Assembly (NCBI RefSeq): GCF_028527925.1
Contig: NZ_JAPESW010000021.1
Coordinates: forward strand, 1-64,000
From: Cellulomonas fimi
GTDB lineage: Bacteria > Actinomycetota > Actinomycetes > Actinomycetales > Cellulomonadaceae
Reading direction: 5' to 3'
Length of the DNA: 64,000 bases
Made by a program: the position numbers and the translations under genes. The notes below the pieces were generated by a model, which saw only the letters and a list, made by a program, of their open reading frames with translations, was not told the origin of the DNA and searched no databases. This document shows, in pieces, positions 8,714-20,281 of the stretch. How positions within the stretch are numbered: position 1 is the first letter of the stretch; each line of letters begins with the position of its first letter.

Positions 8714-9498
8714 GGCTCGTCGTCGTGGGCAGCGCGGGCTCGTTCCCCGGTCCCGACGCGGCCGCGTCCGGCTACCTCGTGCAGGCCGACGACGCCGACG
8801 GGCGCAGGTGGACCGTCCTGCTGGACCTGGGCAACGGCGCGCTGGGGCCGCTCCAGCGGTACGGCGACCCGACGCGGCTCGACGCGATCGGCCTCTCCCA
8901 CCTGCATGCGGACCACGTCGCCGACATGGTCGTGCTCAACGTGCTCCTGCGGTACCACCCGGACGGTGCCCTGCCGCCCGTCGACGTGCACGGCCCCGGG
9001 GGCACGGCGCAGCGGCTCACGCAGATCGCGGGCGGCGACCCGGCGACCGACGTGGGCAAGCAGTTCACGTTCCACGCGTGGGACCCCGAGGCGCCCGTCG
9101 TCGTCGGCCCGCTGACGCTGACGCCGGTGCCGGTCGAGCACCCGATCCCCGCCTTCGGGATCCGGGTCACCGGTCCGTCCGAGGCCGACCCGTCGGCGAC
9201 CGTGACGCTCGCGTACACCGGTGACACCGACGCGTGCGCGGGCCTCGACGCGCTCGCCGACGGCGTCGACCTGCTGCTCGCGGAGGCCGCGTTCGTCGAG
9301 GGGCGCGACGACGCGGTGCGCGGCGTGCACCTCACCGGCAGGCGCGCCGGCGAGGCCGCCGCCCGCGGCGGTGCCCGGCAGCTCGTGCTCACGCACATCC
9401 CCGCGTGGAACGACCCGCAGGTCGCGGTCGCGGAGGCGCGCGCGGTCTACGACGGACCCGTGGCGCTCGCCCGGCCGGGCGACGTGCACACCCTCTGA
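8710..9498 (+). CDS. Metallo-beta-lactamase-fold hydrolase, Rv1339-like (possible cAMP phosphodiesterase)
   Basis: A 262-residue MBL-fold enzyme with [11 protein letters not shown] (HxHxDH metal motif), a further metal Asp in YTGDTD and a late His in LTHIP. It lies between murI and rph, as Rv1339 does in M. tuberculosis by my memory of that genome. Rv1339 has been reported as an atypical cAMP phosphodiesterase, so second-messenger hydrolysis is the best guess, but RNase Z-like or other phosphodiesterase activity cannot be excluded. The ATGA overlap with murI implies coupled translation. Confidence 0.85.
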   Translation: MRLVVVGSAGSFPGPDAAASGYLVQADDADGRRWTVLLDLGNGALGPLQRYGDPTRLDAIGLSHLHADHVADMVVLNVLLRYHPDGALPPVDVHGPGGTAQRLTQIAGGDPATDVGKQFTFHAWDPEAPVVVGPLTLTPVPVEHPIPAFGIRVTGPSEADPSATVTLAYTGDTDACAGLDALADGVDLLLAEAAFVEGRDDAVRGVHLTGRRAGEAAARGGARQLVLTHIPAWNDPQVAVAEARAVYDGPVALARPGDVHTL

Positions 9499-9556
9499 CG
9501 CGACACCCGCGGACGCGCCCCAGCGACGACGGGCCCGGCTGGCACGCTGTGCGGTC

Positions 9557-10117
9557 ATGCGCACCCGTACCGCCCGCCCGCCCGCGGGTCCGTCGTTCGA
9601 CGTCGCCGTCCGATGGGCGCCCCGGTGGGCCCGGGTGTTCCGCCGGTTGCGCCGGTCGCACCGCCGCAGCCGGGAGGGGGCGGACGTCGCGCTCGACGGA
9701 GTGGGGGAGCTCGCGGGCGGCCTCGACGACCTCGGCGGGGTGGTCGCGTGGATCGTCGGCGCGGTCGCATTCGTGCTCGGCGTGCTGCTCGTGTGGCTCT
9801 TCCTGGTGCCGCTGCTGCTCGTCGTGCTGGACCTCCTCGTCGTGGTCGTCGTCCTGGTCCTCGCGTTCGTCGGGCGGCTGCTCCTGCGCCGCCCCTGGGC
9901 CGTCGCGGTGACGCCCGCGGGCGACGACGACGCGCCCGCCGTCGCGGTCGCCGACGTCATGGGCTGGCGTCGTGCGCTGCGCGTCCGCGACGCGATCGGT
10001 GCGCGGCTGGCCGCCGGTGCGCCGCCCGAGCAGGCGGTGCTCGACGTCGCGCTCGGCGACCCGGCGGTGACCCCGCGTGCGGTCGTCCCGTCAGTGCCGA
10101 CCGCACCGGAGGCGTGA
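9557..10117 (+). CDS. Hypothetical two-helix membrane protein
   Basis: A 186-residue protein: an Arg-rich N-terminus of about 50 residues, two long adjoining hydrophobic helices (about residues 60-110, largely Val and Leu), and an acidic, Ala-rich cytoplasmic tail. I recognise no family. ATG at 9557 is the first plausible start; CACGCT lies eight bases upstream as a weak leaderless -10. It interrupts the otherwise conserved Rv1339-like/rph pairing, so it looks like a lineage-specific insertion. Confidence 0.65.
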   Translation: MRTRTARPPAGPSFDVAVRWAPRWARVFRRLRRSHRRSREGADVALDGVGELAGGLDDLGGVVAWIVGAVAFVLGVLLVWLFLVPLLLVVLDLLVVVVVLVLAFVGRLLLRRPWAVAVTPAGDDDAPAVAVADVMGWRRALRVRDAIGARLAAGAPPEQAVLDVALGDPAVTPRAVVPSVPTAPEA

Positions 10118-10184
10118 GCGGGCAGCGACCCGCCGACGCGCGGGCCGCGGTCGGACGCCCGGCCGGGGTGTCGCGCCGCGCGGT

Positions 10185-10200
10185 TAGGCTCGTCCGCATG
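10185..10200 (+). promoter_or_regulatory. Leaderless rph promoter
   Basis: TAGGCT (10185-10190), then seven bases and the ATG of rph at 10198, with no ribosome-binding site between them. Confidence 0.5.
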
Positions 10201-11013
10201 ACCGCCACCACCCCCGCGCTCCGCGCCGACGGGCGTCGCCCCGACGAGCTGCGCCCCGTCACGCTCACCCGCCGCTTCCTCGACGCGGGGGAGGGCAGCG
10301 TCCTCGTCGAGTTCGGCGGGACCAAGGTGCTGTGCGTGGCGTCGTTCACCGAGGGTGTGCCGCGCTGGCGCAAGGGCTCGGGCGAGGGCTGGGTCACCGC
10401 CGAGTACGCGATGCTGCCGCGTGCCACCACCACCCGGTCGGACCGCGAGTCGGTCAAGGGCCGCGTCGGCGGCCGTACGCAGGAGATCTCGCGCCTCATC
10501 GGCCGCTCGCTGCGCGCCGTCGTCGACGTGTCGGCGCTCGGCGAGAACACGATCGTCCTCGACTGCGACGTCCTCCAGGCCGACGGCGGTACCCGGACCG
10601 CGGCGATCACGGGCGCCTACGTCGCGCTGGCCGACGCGGTCGCGTGGGCGACACAGCAGCGCATCGTCAAGCCCGGCCGCACGGTGCTGCGCGACTCGGT
10701 CGCCGCGGTGTCCGTCGGCATCGTCGACGGCGTCCCGGTGCTCGACCTGCCGTACGTCGAGGACGTCCGCGCCGAGACCGACATGAACGTCGTCGTCACC
10801 GGCTCGGGCGCGTTCGTCGAGGTGCAGGGCACGGCGGAGCACGCGCCGTTCGACCGGCGCGAGCTCGACGCGCTGCTCGACCTCGCGGTCGCCGGTGGTG
10901 CGCAGCTCACCGCGCTGCAGGCCGCGGCGCTCGCGTCCGCGCCCGGCGACGGCACCGCGACGCGCCTCGTCACGGGGGTCGACGCGGTGGACGTGGACGA
11001 GGTGGGCGCGTGA
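10198..11013 (+). CDS. rph: Ribonuclease PH
   Basis: A phosphate-dependent 3'-5' exoribonuclease that trims tRNA 3' ends. The 271-residue protein shows the RNase PH core: the R-x-D-GR start region, [15 protein letters not shown], the [18 protein letters not shown] phosphate-binding segment, and [25 protein letters not shown]-terminal extension of about 20 residues ends in acidic and Val residues. It is coupled to rdgB by a GTGA overlap at 11010-11013. Confidence 0.95.
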   Translation: MTATTPALRADGRRPDELRPVTLTRRFLDAGEGSVLVEFGGTKVLCVASFTEGVPRWRKGSGEGWVTAEYAMLPRATTTRSDRESVKGRVGGRTQEISRLIGRSLRAVVDVSALGENTIVLDCDVLQADGGTRTAAITGAYVALADAVAWATQQRIVKPGRTVLRDSVAAVSVGIVDGVPVLDLPYVEDVRAETDMNVVVTGSGAFVEVQGTAEHAPFDRRELDALLDLAVAGGAQLTALQAAALASAPGDGTATRLVTGVDAVDVDEVGA

Positions 11014-11632
11014 CCGTGCCCGCCGGCGCGCGGCTCGTCCTCGCGACCCACAACGCGCACAAGATCGGCGAGCTCCGCGCGATCCTGTCCCCGTCGCTGC
11101 CCGGCCTCGACGCCGCGGCGGTGGTCGGCGCGGGCGCCGTCGGCGCGCCCGAGCCCGTCGAGGACGGCGTGACGTTCGCCGAGAACGCGCTGCTCAAGGC
11201 GCGTGCGCTCGCCGCGTTCACCGGCCTGCCCGCGGTCGCCGACGACTCCGGGCTCGCGGTCGACGTGCTCGGCGGCGCGCCCGGCATCTTCTCCGCGCGC
11301 TGGGCCGGCCGGCACGGCGACGACGCCGCGAACCTCGACCTGCTGCTCGCGCAGCTCCGCGACGTCAAGCCCGAGCACCGGGGCGCACGCTTCGTGTGCG
11401 CCGCCGCGCTCGTCACGCCCGACGGGTTCGAGCACGTCGAGACGGGCGCGCTCGTCGGCACGCTCGCCGCCGCACCCCGGGGCGCGCACGGCTTCGGCTA
11501 CGACCCGGTGCTCGTCCCGCTCGGCGAGGAGCGCACGTGCGCCGAGCTCGACCCGGCCGAGAAGAACGCGATCAGCCACCGCGGCCAGGCGTTCCGCGCG
11601 CTCGCCCCGACGCTGGTGCGGGTGCTGGGCGG

Positions 11633-11636
<4 letters not shown>
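11010..11636 (+). CDS. rdgB: dITP/XTP pyrophosphatase (RdgB/HAM1)
   Basis: Hydrolyses non-canonical purine triphosphates (dITP, XTP) to keep them out of DNA. The 208-residue protein has the HAM1 landmarks: [12 protein letters not shown] at the N-terminus, [21 protein letters not shown] with the catalytic Asp, and the C-terminal [10 protein letters not shown] and SHRGQAF segments. GTG at 11010 overlaps the rph stop, and its own stop overlaps the next ATG (ATGA at 11633), so three genes are chained by overlaps. Confidence 0.95.
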
Positions 11637-13342
<1,706 letters not shown>

Positions 13343-13389
13343 GCGACGGACGCACCGGCGGGCGCGCCCGTCGCGTCGTCACGTCAGGG

Positions 13390-13944
13390 TCAGGGCAGGC
13401 GGCCGACGTGCGCCATCGCCTGGCGCAGCAGCAGCCCCTGGCCGCCGTTCATCTCGACCTGCACCTGCTCGGCGCACGCCTCCTCGGGCGTGAGCCACGC
13501 GAGGTCGATCGCGTCCTGCTGCGGGCGGCAGTCGCCCGACACGGGCACGACGTACGCGAGCGAGACCGCGTGCTGGCGGGGGTCGTGGTACGGCGTCACG
13601 CCGGGCGTGGGGAAGTACTCGGCGACGGTGAACGGCTGCGGCGACGCGGGGATCTGCGGGAGCGCGACGGGCCCGAGGTCCTTCTCGACGTGCCGCACGA
13701 GCGCGTCGCGCACCCGCTCGTGGTACATGACCCGGCCGCTGACCAGCGCGCGCGACATCACGCCCTCGGGCGTGACGCGCAGCAGCAGCCCGACGGCGAC
13801 CACGTCGCCCGAGTCGTCGACGCGCACGGGCACGGCGTCGACGTAGAGGATCGGGATCTGCGAGCGGACCTTGGCGATGCGCTCGGGGCTGAGCCAGCCC
13901 GCGGGGCGCTCGGGTCCGGGTGGGAACTCGGCGGTGTCGGTCAC
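13390..13944 (-). CDS. NUDIX hydrolase family protein (DUF4916-like)
   Basis: A 184-residue protein related to NUDIX hydrolases, with PGWLSPE-type N-terminus, a strand-rich middle and a final helix. The region that should hold the Nudix box (GRVMYHERVRDALVRHVEKDLG, with the residues split by the fold) lacks the canonical GX5EX7REUXEEXGU pattern, so classical pyrophosphatase activity is doubtful. I assign it to the DUF4916 group from overall pattern. It is divergent from the thioredoxin gene. Function unknown. Confidence 0.7.
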   Translation of the reverse strand: MTDTAEFPPGPERPAGWLSPERIAKVRSQIPILYVDAVPVRVDDSGDVVAVGLLLRVTPEGVMSRALVSGRVMYHERVRDALVRHVEKDLGPVALPQIPASPQPFTVAEYFPTPGVTPYHDPRQHAVSLAYVVPVSGDCRPQQDAIDLAWLTPEEACAEQVQVEMNGGQGLLLRQAMAHVGRLP

Positions 13945-14075
13945 GGTGCAGTTCTACCGCGAGCCGCGGGCGGTCGCGGCCAGGCGCGCGTGCCCGGGTG
14001 CTCACAGCGGCCGCGGGAATATCGGCCGGGGCGCGTGCGCTCTACGTGGCGGACCTGACAACCAGGAGGTGCCAC

Positions 14076-14456
14076 GTGGCGACGACCACGCTGACGGCCG
14101 AGACGATCGGCCAGGTCATCAACGAGAACGACATCGTGCTCATCGACTTCTGGGCCGAGTGGTGCGGACCGTGCAAGATGTTCGGCCCCATCTTCGAGAA
14201 GTCGTCGGAGGAGCACCCCGACGTGGTGTTCGGCAAGGTCGACACCGAGGCCGAGCAGCTCATCGCGGCCCAGCTCCAGATCTCCGCGATCCCGACGATC
14301 ATGGCCTTCCGCGAGGGCGTGCCGGTCTACCGGCAGTCCGGCGCCCTGCCGGGCCCGATGCTGGAGAAGGTCGTGGCCGCGGTGAAGGATCTCGACATGG
14401 ACGAGGTGCGCGAGAAGATCGCCGCCGCCGAGCAGTCGGCGACCGCCGAGGCCTGA
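14076..14456 (+). CDS. trxA: Thioredoxin
   Basis: A 126-residue cytoplasmic disulfide reductase. The WCGPCK active site is intact (Cys30, Cys33), as are the upstream DFWAEW strand and the cis-proline in ISAIPTIMAF. The C-terminal acidic helix extends about 15 residues past a typical thioredoxin. GTG at 14076 is chosen because AGGAGGT at 14064-14070 sits five bases upstream. It stands alone, ended by a strong hairpin. Confidence 0.93.
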   Translation: MATTTLTAETIGQVINENDIVLIDFWAEWCGPCKMFGPIFEKSSEEHPDVVFGKVDTEAEQLIAAQLQISAIPTIMAFREGVPVYRQSGALPGPMLEKVVAAVKDLDMDEVREKIAAAEQSATAEA

Positions 14457-14517
14457 CGCGTGCGGCGTCGCGCGACCCGCACGGGTCGGCGCGGCGCTGA
14501 CGAGCCAGGACGTGCAT

Positions 14518-14560
14518 GACGGCCCGGCCGCAGGGGTTCCGCCCCCGCGGCCGGGCCGTC
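14518..14560 (+). terminator. Hairpin after trxA
   Basis: A 14-base perfect inverted repeat (14518-14531 with 14547-14560), followed by GTCGTACC with no T tract. It separates trxA from the GH81 gene. Confidence 0.7.
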
Positions 14561-14744
14561 GTCGTACCCGGCGTGCCGCTGCCAGACCCCCGGGTTACGG
14601 TTTCCTGACACCGCTCTCACACCGAGCGCGTCCAGAGGGGGCCGCGCGGGGAGCGGTGCGGTGGGCCGCAACGAGGCGGCCGGCCGATCACGCAGGGGCT
14701 GCCGCACGACGTCGTGCCGCTCACCCCTGCCCAGAGGGGCTGAC

Positions 14745-17735
14745 ATGAGCACATCACCATCCCGGCGTCGTCCGGGAACGACCGCACTGGTCCTCATCGC
14801 CGCCGGCCTGCTGGCCGGTTCCGTCGTCGTCGCACCGGCCGCCACCGCGGCGGACACGGTGCCCGTGGGGCGGGGGAGCTATCTCACGTCGCCGCCCGGG
14901 CCGACGCCGGAGGGCTGCGACGCCCTGGAGGCGGACCCGCGCGCGTACCTCACGGACGACGCGCCCGCCGGGCCGCTGCCGACGAACGACTGGTGGTCCT
15001 CGCTGCTGTTCAAGCGGTGGAACTGCACGGCGTCCGAGCCGCTGCACGCCCACCCGGTGTCGTACCAGCCGACGGAGTCCGGCCTCGGGCTCTCGGTGAC
15101 ACGTGACACCGTGGTGTCCGGCACCCCCGGCGGGGTCGGCGAGTTCCACTACCCGTACAGCCAGGACGTGCTCGTCGGCGTCGCCGGCCTGCGCGCACCG
15201 GTCGTCGAGGTCGCCGACTGGAGCGACTGGACCGTGACGCCGTCGTGGGAGAGCGGCGGCAAGCGGCTGCGCGCCACGATCGGGCACGGCCTGCCGATCA
15301 GCTGGTACCACCTCACCGGCGGTGACGCCGTGCTGACCGCGGCGGACGACCTGCGCGTCTGGCTGCGCGACGGCTCGACCCTGGGCTTCACGGCGGGCGG
15401 CAGCGACTACGTCGCCTACGCGCCGAGCGGCGCGTCCTGGACGGTCTCCGGCACGACGCTCACGAGCGGGCTCGCGGGTCGCGGCTTCCTCGCCGTCGCG
15501 GCGCTCACGACCGCGTCGGGATCGACCGACGCGCAGCGCACCACCGAGGCCCGGGCGCTCGCGCCCTACGCGTTCGACGAGGTCACCGACTCACGCGTGT
15601 CGTGGACGTACGACGAGGGCGCGTCCCGCGTCCGCACGACGTACGCGCTCACGACGACCGCGCTGCAGGGGAAGTCGCGCGGCACGGTCGTCGCGCTCTA
15701 CCCGCACCAGCAGCGGTACGTGGCGGACACGGAGGGCCCGGGGACGACCAGCGAGCTCGGCACCTACGTGTCACCGCGCGGCACGATGACGGCCTACGCC
15801 GGCGCCACGTCGTTCACCACGACGACGCCGTTCACGGGCATCCTCCCCGAGGTGCCGGCCGTCGCGACGTCGACCGGCCCCGCGCGCGACCGGCTCGACG
15901 CCCTGCTCGACGAGGCCGCGACCGACGACCTCGGGGTCCTGCGCGCCGACACCTACTGGACGGGCAAGGCGCTCGGGCGGGCCGCCCGCATCGCCGAGAT
16001 CGCCGACCAGCTCGGCCGCACCGACGTGCGCGACCGCACGCTGACCGCGATGCGCACCACGCTCACCGACTGGTTCACCGCGACCGGCGGCAAGACCGAG
16101 CGCGTGTTCGCCTACGACGCGCGCTGGGGCACGCTCATCGGATACCCCGCGTCGTACGGCTCCGACACCGAGCTCAACGACCACCACTTCCACTACGGCT
16201 ACTACGTGGCCGCCGCGGCGACGCTCGCGCGGTTCGACCCGCAGTGGGCCGCCGACTACGGCGGCATGGTCGACGTGCTCGTGCGCGACGCCAACGGCTA
16301 CGACCGGTCCGAGAAGCGGTTCCCGTTCCTGCGCGACTTCGACCCGTACGCCGGGCACGACTGGGCGTCCGGCCACGGGGCCTTCGCCGCCGGCAACAAC
16401 CAGGAGTCGAGCTCCGAGGGCATGAACTTCGCCGCTGCGCTCGTCCAGTGGGGAGAGGCGACGGGGCGGCAGTCCGTCCGCGACGCGGGCGCCTACCTCT
16501 ACGCGACGCAGGCCGCCGCGATCCAGGAGTACTGGTTCGACCGCGCCGAGGCCATCCCCGACGGCTTCGGGCACAGCACCGTCGGCATGATCTGGGGCGA
16601 CGGCGGGGCGTACGCGACGTGGTTCAGCGGCGAGGCCGAGATGATCCAGGGCATCAACACCCTGCCGATCACGGGCGGGCACCTCTACCTCGGGCTGCGT
16701 CCCGACGACGTGCGCGCCAACTACGCCGAGCTCGTCCGCGCCAACGGCGGCCCGCCGACCGTCTGGCAGGACATCCTGTGGAGCTACCTCGCGCTCGGGG
16801 ACGGTCCCCAGGCGCTGCGCGAGCTCGAGGCGAACCCGGGCTACACCGTCGAGGAGGGCGAGTCGCGGGCGCACACGTACCACTGGATCGCCAACCTCGC
16901 GGCGCTCGGGACGCTCGACGCGACCGTCCGGGCCGACCACCCCCTGGCCGCGGTGTTCCGCGGGTCGCAGGGGCGGACGTACGTCGCGTCGAACGTGACG
17001 GCGGCGGCGCTCACCGTGCGGTTCTCCGACGGCACGACGCTGCGCGTGCCCGCCGGCCGGACCGTCACGTCCGGTGCGCACACGTGGAGCGGCGGCAACG
17101 GACCGGGCGGTCCGACGACCACCCCGACTCCCAGCCCCACGCCGACCGCGACGCCGACGCCGACCCCCACACCGACGCCGACGCCCACGCCCACGCCGAA
17201 GCCCACGCCGAAGCCGACGCCCACGCCGACCCCGACACCGACGGTGCCGTCGTCGGACGCCTCGACGCTCTACCTCGACGGGGACGGCGGGCTCGTCACG
17301 AGCCCGGTGACGTCACCGGCGACGGTGACGCTCCCGCGCGCCGCGGGCATCGACACGGCGACCGAGCCGGCCGCCGCGGTCGTCGCGACGGTCGAGGGCG
17401 TGAGCGGCGCGCCCACCACGGCAGGGACCCGGTTCGACCTCGCGCTCGACGCGGGCGGCGTGGTCGGCAACGGCACGCGCGTGTCGGTGTCGTACGACCT
17501 CACGGGCGACGGCACGTGGGACCGCGTCGAGGTCTACCGGTACTTCGCGACCGACCCGGTGCCGGGCGTCGAGCGGTACACCGAGGTCGTCGGCACCGAG
17601 CGGGTCACGGGCACGCTCGGGCGGCTGACGAACGGCACGGTGCGCGTCGCGGTGTGGAACGCGATCGGCTCCGGCCCGTCGACGGTCCGCCTGGCCGACT
17701 CGGTGGTCCGTCTCCCGCTGCGCCCCGCGAGCTGA
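14745..17735 (+). CDS. Secreted endo-beta-1,3-glucanase, GH81, with Thr-Pro linker and C-terminal module
   Basis: A 996-residue exported enzyme that should cleave beta-1,3-glucans (laminarin, fungal wall glucan, callose). A signal peptide (Arg-rich N-terminus, hydrophobic core, cleavage near Ala35/36) is followed by the GH81 domain to about residue 780. [10 protein letters not shown] carries the catalytic acid Asp479 and [11 protein letters not shown] carries Glu554 and Glu558. A Thr-Pro/Lys-Pro linker (about 788-838) leads to a beta-rich module of about 150 residues with [18 protein letters not shown], which I recall as an accessory module in actinobacterial glucanases and take to be carbohydrate-binding. 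ATG at 14745 has GAGGGG at 14733-14738. No CebR/LacI-type operator is visible upstream. Confidence 0.9.
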   Translation: MSTSPSRRRPGTTALVLIAAGLLAGSVVVAPAATAADTVPVGRGSYLTSPPGPTPEGCDALEADPRAYLTDDAPAGPLPTNDWWSSLLFKRWNCTASEPLHAHPVSYQPTESGLGLSVTRDTVVSGTPGGVGEFHYPYSQDVLVGVAGLRAPVVEVADWSDWTVTPSWESGGKRLRATIGHGLPISWYHLTGGDAVLTAADDLRVWLRDGSTLGFTAGGSDYVAYAPSGASWTVSGTTLTSGLAGRGFLAVAALTTASGSTDAQRTTEARALAPYAFDEVTDSRVSWTYDEGASRVRTTYALTTTALQGKSRGTVVALYPHQQRYVADTEGPGTTSELGTYVSPRGTMTAYAGATSFTTTTPFTGILPEVPAVATSTGPARDRLDALLDEAATDDLGVLRADTYWTGKALGRAARIAEIADQLGRTDVRDRTLTAMRTTLTDWFTATGGKTERVFAYDARWGTLIGYPASYGSDTELNDHHFHYGYYVAAAATLARFDPQWAADYGGMVDVLVRDANGYDRSEKRFPFLRDFDPYAGHDWASGHGAFAAGNNQESSSEGMNFAAALVQWGEATGRQSVRDAGAYLYATQAAAIQEYWFDRAEAIPDGFGHSTVGMIWGDGGAYATWFSGEAEMIQGINTLPITGGHLYLGLRPDDVRANYAELVRANGGPPTVWQDILWSYLALGDGPQALRELEANPGYTVEEGESRAHTYHWIANLAALGTLDATVRADHPLAAVFRGSQGRTYVASNVTAAALTVRFSDGTTLRVPAGRTVTSGAHTWSGGNGPGGPTTTPTPSPTPTATPTPTPTPTPTPTPTPKPTPKPTPTPTPTPTVPSSDASTLYLDGDGGLVTSPVTSPATVTLPRAAGIDTATEPAAAVVATVEGVSGAPTTAGTRFDLALDAGGVVGNGTRVSVSYDLTGDGTWDRVEVYRYFATDPVPGVERYTEVVGTERVTGTLGRLTNGTVRVAVWNAIGSGPSTVRLADSVVRLPLRPAS

Positions 17736-17748
17736 CGGTCTGACGCGC

Positions 17749-17788
17749 GACGGCCCGGCACGGGGGAGCTCCCCGGTGCCGGGCCGTC
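17749..17788 (+). terminator. Hairpin after the GH81 gene
   Basis: A 13-base inverted repeat (17749-17761 with 17776-17788), extended inward by GGGG/CCCC. It lies directly after the glucanase stop and five bases before the end of the opposing tRNA-Leu, so it could stop transcription from both sides. Confidence 0.65.
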
Positions 17789-17792
17789 GTCG

Positions 17793-17878
17793 TGGTGCGG
17801 GAGACGGGACTCGAACCCGCACGCCCTCTCGGGCACCAGGACCTAAACCTGGCGTGGCTACCGTTTCACCACTCCCGC
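17793..17878 (-). tRNA. tRNA-Leu (anticodon TAG)
   Basis: On the minus strand the acceptor GCGGGAG (from 17878) pairs with CTCCCGC. The anticodon stem CCAGG/CCTGG encloses TTTAGGT, giving anticodon TAG. A long variable arm (GCCCGAGAGGGC) marks a class II tRNA, and GGTTCGAGTC is the T loop. The CCA end is encoded (17795-17793). Confidence 0.93.
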
Positions 17879-17959
17879 GCGCCCGAGTGTGGCACACGTC
17901 GCGGTGGTCACCGGGGTCCGCCGGGGCGGCCGCACGGTCGGTGGGGTCTCGGCCCGCGG

Positions 17960-18427
17960 TCAGGCGATCTTGAGGTCCCGGCGCAGCTTCGCGACGTGCC
18001 CGGTCGCCTTCACGTTGTACTGCGCGAGCTCGACCTTGCCCTCGGGGTCGACGACGACCGTCGAGCGGATCACGCCCGTCACGGTCTTGCCGTAGAGCGA
18101 CTTCTCGCCCCACGCGCCCCACGCCTCGAGCACGCCGCGCTCGGTGTCCGACGCGAGCGGGAAGGTCAGGTGCTCGGCCTCGGCGAACTGCGCGAGCTTG
18201 TCGACCGGGTCGGGCGAGACGCCGATGACCTTGTACCCCGCGCCCTGCAGCGACGCTAGCGAGTCGCGGAAGTCGCACGCCTGCGTCGTGCAACCCGGCG
18301 TCATCGCGGCCGGGTAGAAGTACACGACGACGTGCTCGCCGCGCAGGTCGGACAGCGTGACGCTGCCGCCGTCCGCGGTGGGCAGCGTGAAGTCGGGGGC
18401 GAGGTCGCCGACGGCGAGACGAGGCAC
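17960..18427 (-). CDS. bcp: Thioredoxin-dependent peroxiredoxin (Bcp/PrxQ)
   Basis: Reduces hydroperoxides with electrons from thioredoxin. In the 155-residue product the peroxidatic Cys46 (in AAMTPGCTTQACDF) and resolving Cys51 have the five-residue spacing of PrxQ proteins. The family N-terminus (APDFTLPTADG) and C-terminal KATGHVAKLRRDL are present. GTG at 18427 is chosen because GGAG lies six bases upstream. It is divergent from the GroES-like gene. Rv2521 is the mycobacterial equivalent as I recall. Confidence 0.93.
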   Translation of the reverse strand: MPRLAVGDLAPDFTLPTADGGSVTLSDLRGEHVVVYFYPAAMTPGCTTQACDFRDSLASLQGAGYKVIGVSPDPVDKLAQFAEAEHLTFPLASDTERGVLEAWGAWGEKSLYGKTVTGVIRSTVVVDPEGKVELAQYNVKATGHVAKLRRDLKIA

Positions 18428-18512
18428 GAGGACGCTCCGGTGGTCGCAGGGGAGGCGTCGGCCGGTCGACGCCGCGGTCAGCCTACGTCGCGCGCACGGT
18501 AGCGTCGTGCGG

Positions 18513-18854
18513 GTGACCGCTCCCGCTCCCGACGCCCGTCCCGGGCTGCCGATCCGCATGCTCAACGACCGTCTCCTCGTGTCCGTCGACGGCGACCCCG
18601 CCGAGCGCCGGTCGTCCGCGGGCATCGTCATCCCGGCCACCGCGGCCGTCGGCAAGCGGCTCGCGTGGGCGTCGGTCGTGGCGGTCGGCCAGCACGTGCG
18701 CCAGGTCGAGCTGGGGGACCGCGTGCTGTTCGACCCCGAGGACCGTGCCGAGGTCGAGCTGGCCGGCGCGACGTACCTGCTGCTGCGTGAGAAGGACGTG
18801 CACGCGGTCGCGACCGAGCGCGGCTCCGGTGAGGGCACCGGGCTGTATCTGTGA
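18513..18854 (+). CDS. GroES-like co-chaperonin family protein
   Basis: A 113-residue protein with the chaperonin-10 beta-barrel pattern: PIRMLNDRLLVSVD at the start, SSAGIVIPATA at the mobile-loop position, GDRVLF in the middle and a final strand with YLLLREKDVHAV. It is more diverged than the main GroES expected elsewhere and has an extra N-terminal arm and a GTGLYL tail. GTG at 18513 is seven bases after TAGCGT (18500-18505), a leaderless arrangement. Whether it caps a GroEL ring is unknown; no groEL is nearby. Confidence 0.75.
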   Translation: MTAPAPDARPGLPIRMLNDRLLVSVDGDPAERRSSAGIVIPATAAVGKRLAWASVVAVGQHVRQVELGDRVLFDPEDRAEVELAGATYLLLREKDVHAVATERGSGEGTGLYL

Positions 18855-18952
18855 CGATCCTGGGGAACCGGACACCGACCTTGCACGACGCGTCCCCGTG
18901 GTGTGCCATGGAGACAGCCGGACGCCTGACCAAGGACCACCAGGAGCCCCCG

Positions 18953-19168
18953 ATGAGCGACGACCAGCCCGAGACCCTCGCCGTGCCCGACGCCGAGCGT
19001 GTCCGTGAGCTGCTCGAGGCGCACGTGCCGCTCACCCTGATCGCCGACCTGACGGCCGCCGAGGCCGTGCCCTCGCAGGAGATCCTCGAGAAGGAGGGCC
19101 TGCCCGAGGAGGAGTGGTGGCAGCCGGAGAACGGCACCCCGCAGGCCAGCGGGGACGGCCGTTCCTGA
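18953..19168 (+). CDS. Small acidic hypothetical protein
   Basis: A 71-residue protein rich in Glu and Asp, with one predicted helix (VRELLEAHVPLTLIADL) and a Trp-Trp pair in EEEWWQPEN near the end. ATG at 18953 is chosen because AGGAG lies at 18942-18946; the frame stays open further upstream but without coding character. No recognised family. It is the last gene before tRNA-Lys. The short inverted repeat at 19174-19189 could be a weak terminator. Confidence 0.65.
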   Translation: MSDDQPETLAVPDAERVRELLEAHVPLTLIADLTAAEAVPSQEILEKEGLPEEEWWQPENGTPQASGDGRS

Positions 19169-19203
19169 CGTCGCGTGACGGTCGTCACGACGGCCCGATC
19201 CGA

Positions 19204-19234
19204 TTGGCTTCCCGGGCCGGACGGCTGCTAACGT
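19204..19234 (+). promoter_or_regulatory. Candidate tRNA-Lys promoter
   Basis: TTGGCT (19204-19209) and TAACGT (19229-19234) are spaced by 19 bases and lie just upstream of the tRNA. They are a plausible -35/-10 pair in an otherwise GC-rich stretch. Confidence 0.4.
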
Positions 19235-19244
19235 TCTCAACCGC

Positions 19245-19320
<76 letters not shown>

Positions 19321-19324
19321 GCAC

Positions 19325-19360
19325 GAAGGCCCTTCACCGCACGGTCGGTGAGGGGCCTTC
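19325..19360. terminator. Bidirectional terminator between tRNA-Lys and YrhK-like gene
   Basis: A 15-base inverted repeat (19325-19339 with 19346-19360, one G-T pair) and a 6-base loop. It follows tRNA-Lys directly and includes the stop codon of the opposing YrhK-like gene, so it probably ends transcription in both directions. Confidence 0.75.
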
Positions 19361-20281
19361 GTCGTGCTGCGAGGGGACCTCGTGGTGCGGGACGACGTCG
19401 CCGTCGGCTGCCGCGGGCGCCCGGTCGCGCGCGGACTCGACGGGCAGCAGGACGGCCCCGACGAGGAAGCAGACCGCCCCGACGAACGTCCCCGCGTTGA
19501 CGAGCGCCACGTTCGCCATCTCGTCGGTGCCGTGCAGGTAGCGGGCCGCGACGGCGGCCACGCCGAACGCGATCGAGCCGGCCAGGTTGAGGGCGGCGAT
19601 CGTCCACCCGACCGACCGGTCCGGGCGGGGGAGCGCGCCGCGGTTCACCTCCGCGTAGGCGAACCAGCTCGCCACGAGGAAGCACACCGAGCCGAGCACG
19701 TCGGGCGCCCACACGAGCGTCTTCTCGCCCGCGACCGCGAGGCCCGCGCGGGTCGCGCTGAACGTGCTGACGTTGAACAGCACCGTGCCGACCAGCTGCA
19801 CGGCGGACGCCCACAGGTCGATGCGGTCCGGTCGGAAGCCCACGAGGGCTGCGAGCCGGCCGCGCGGAGGCGTGGTCGCGAGGACGTCCCGCGGTGCGCG
19901 CGCGGCCTCGTCGTACTGCAGGTACGCGGCGCTCGTGAAGAACACCGACCCGACCGCGAACGTCCACGCCGTGACCGCCGGCGCCACGGCGTCGACGTAC
20001 GCCGGCAGCGACCCCAGCGCGAAGCACACCGAGCCGATCGCGAAGAGCGCGCCGATCCACCAGCTCCACGCGTCGGCGCCGCGGTGGCCGCCTGCGGCCG
20101 TGGGAGCCGCCGCTGCGGGTGCGCGCAGGCCCAGGCCCTTGCGGTGCCGCCGCGACGTCCACTCCACCTCGGCGCCGTCCGGGCGCCGCAGGACGGCGTG
20201 CGTGACGAACGGACCCGGGCCGCGGGCGTCGACCGCGGTCCAGCCGTCCGGCAGGTCGGGCAGCGCCGAGGTGCGCGTCAC
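19334..20281 (-). CDS. YrhK-like domain multi-pass membrane protein
   Basis: A 315-residue protein. The N-terminal 80 residues are soluble, with a stretch similar to the start of many small actinobacterial proteins (VEWTSRRHRKGLG). About eight transmembrane helices in paired units then repeat a pattern such as WWIGALFAIGSVCFALGSLP, which resembles the YrhK domain and is seen at least three times. GTG at 20281 overlaps the gad stop (GTGA), so it is translationally coupled to glutamate decarboxylase. Its function is unknown; the coupling hints at a role in acid or GABA handling, but it does not look like an APC-type antiporter. Confidence 0.75.
   Translation of the reverse strand: MTRTSALPDLPDGWTAVDARGPGPFVTHAVLRRPDGAEVEWTSRRHRKGLGLRAPAAAAPTAAGGHRGADAWSWWIGALFAIGSVCFALGSLPAYVDAVAPAVTAWTFAVGSVFFTSAAYLQYDEAARAPRDVLATTPPRGRLAALVGFRPDRIDLWASAVQLVGTVLFNVSTFSATRAGLAVAGEKTLVWAPDVLGSVCFLVASWFAYAEVNRGALPRPDRSVGWTIAALNLAGSIAFGVAAVAARYLHGTDEMANVALVNAGTFVGAVCFLVGAVLLPVESARDRAPAAADGDVVPHHEVPSQHDEGPSPTVR

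Noticed and set aside
13390..13944. Active classical NUDIX pyrophosphatase
   Set aside because: The canonical Nudix box glutamates are not all present; only the wider family call is kept.
17110..17250. Short repeats in the GH81 gene suggesting a CRISPR or minisatellite
   Set aside because: They encode the Thr-Pro linker of a secreted enzyme; there are no spacers and no cas genes.
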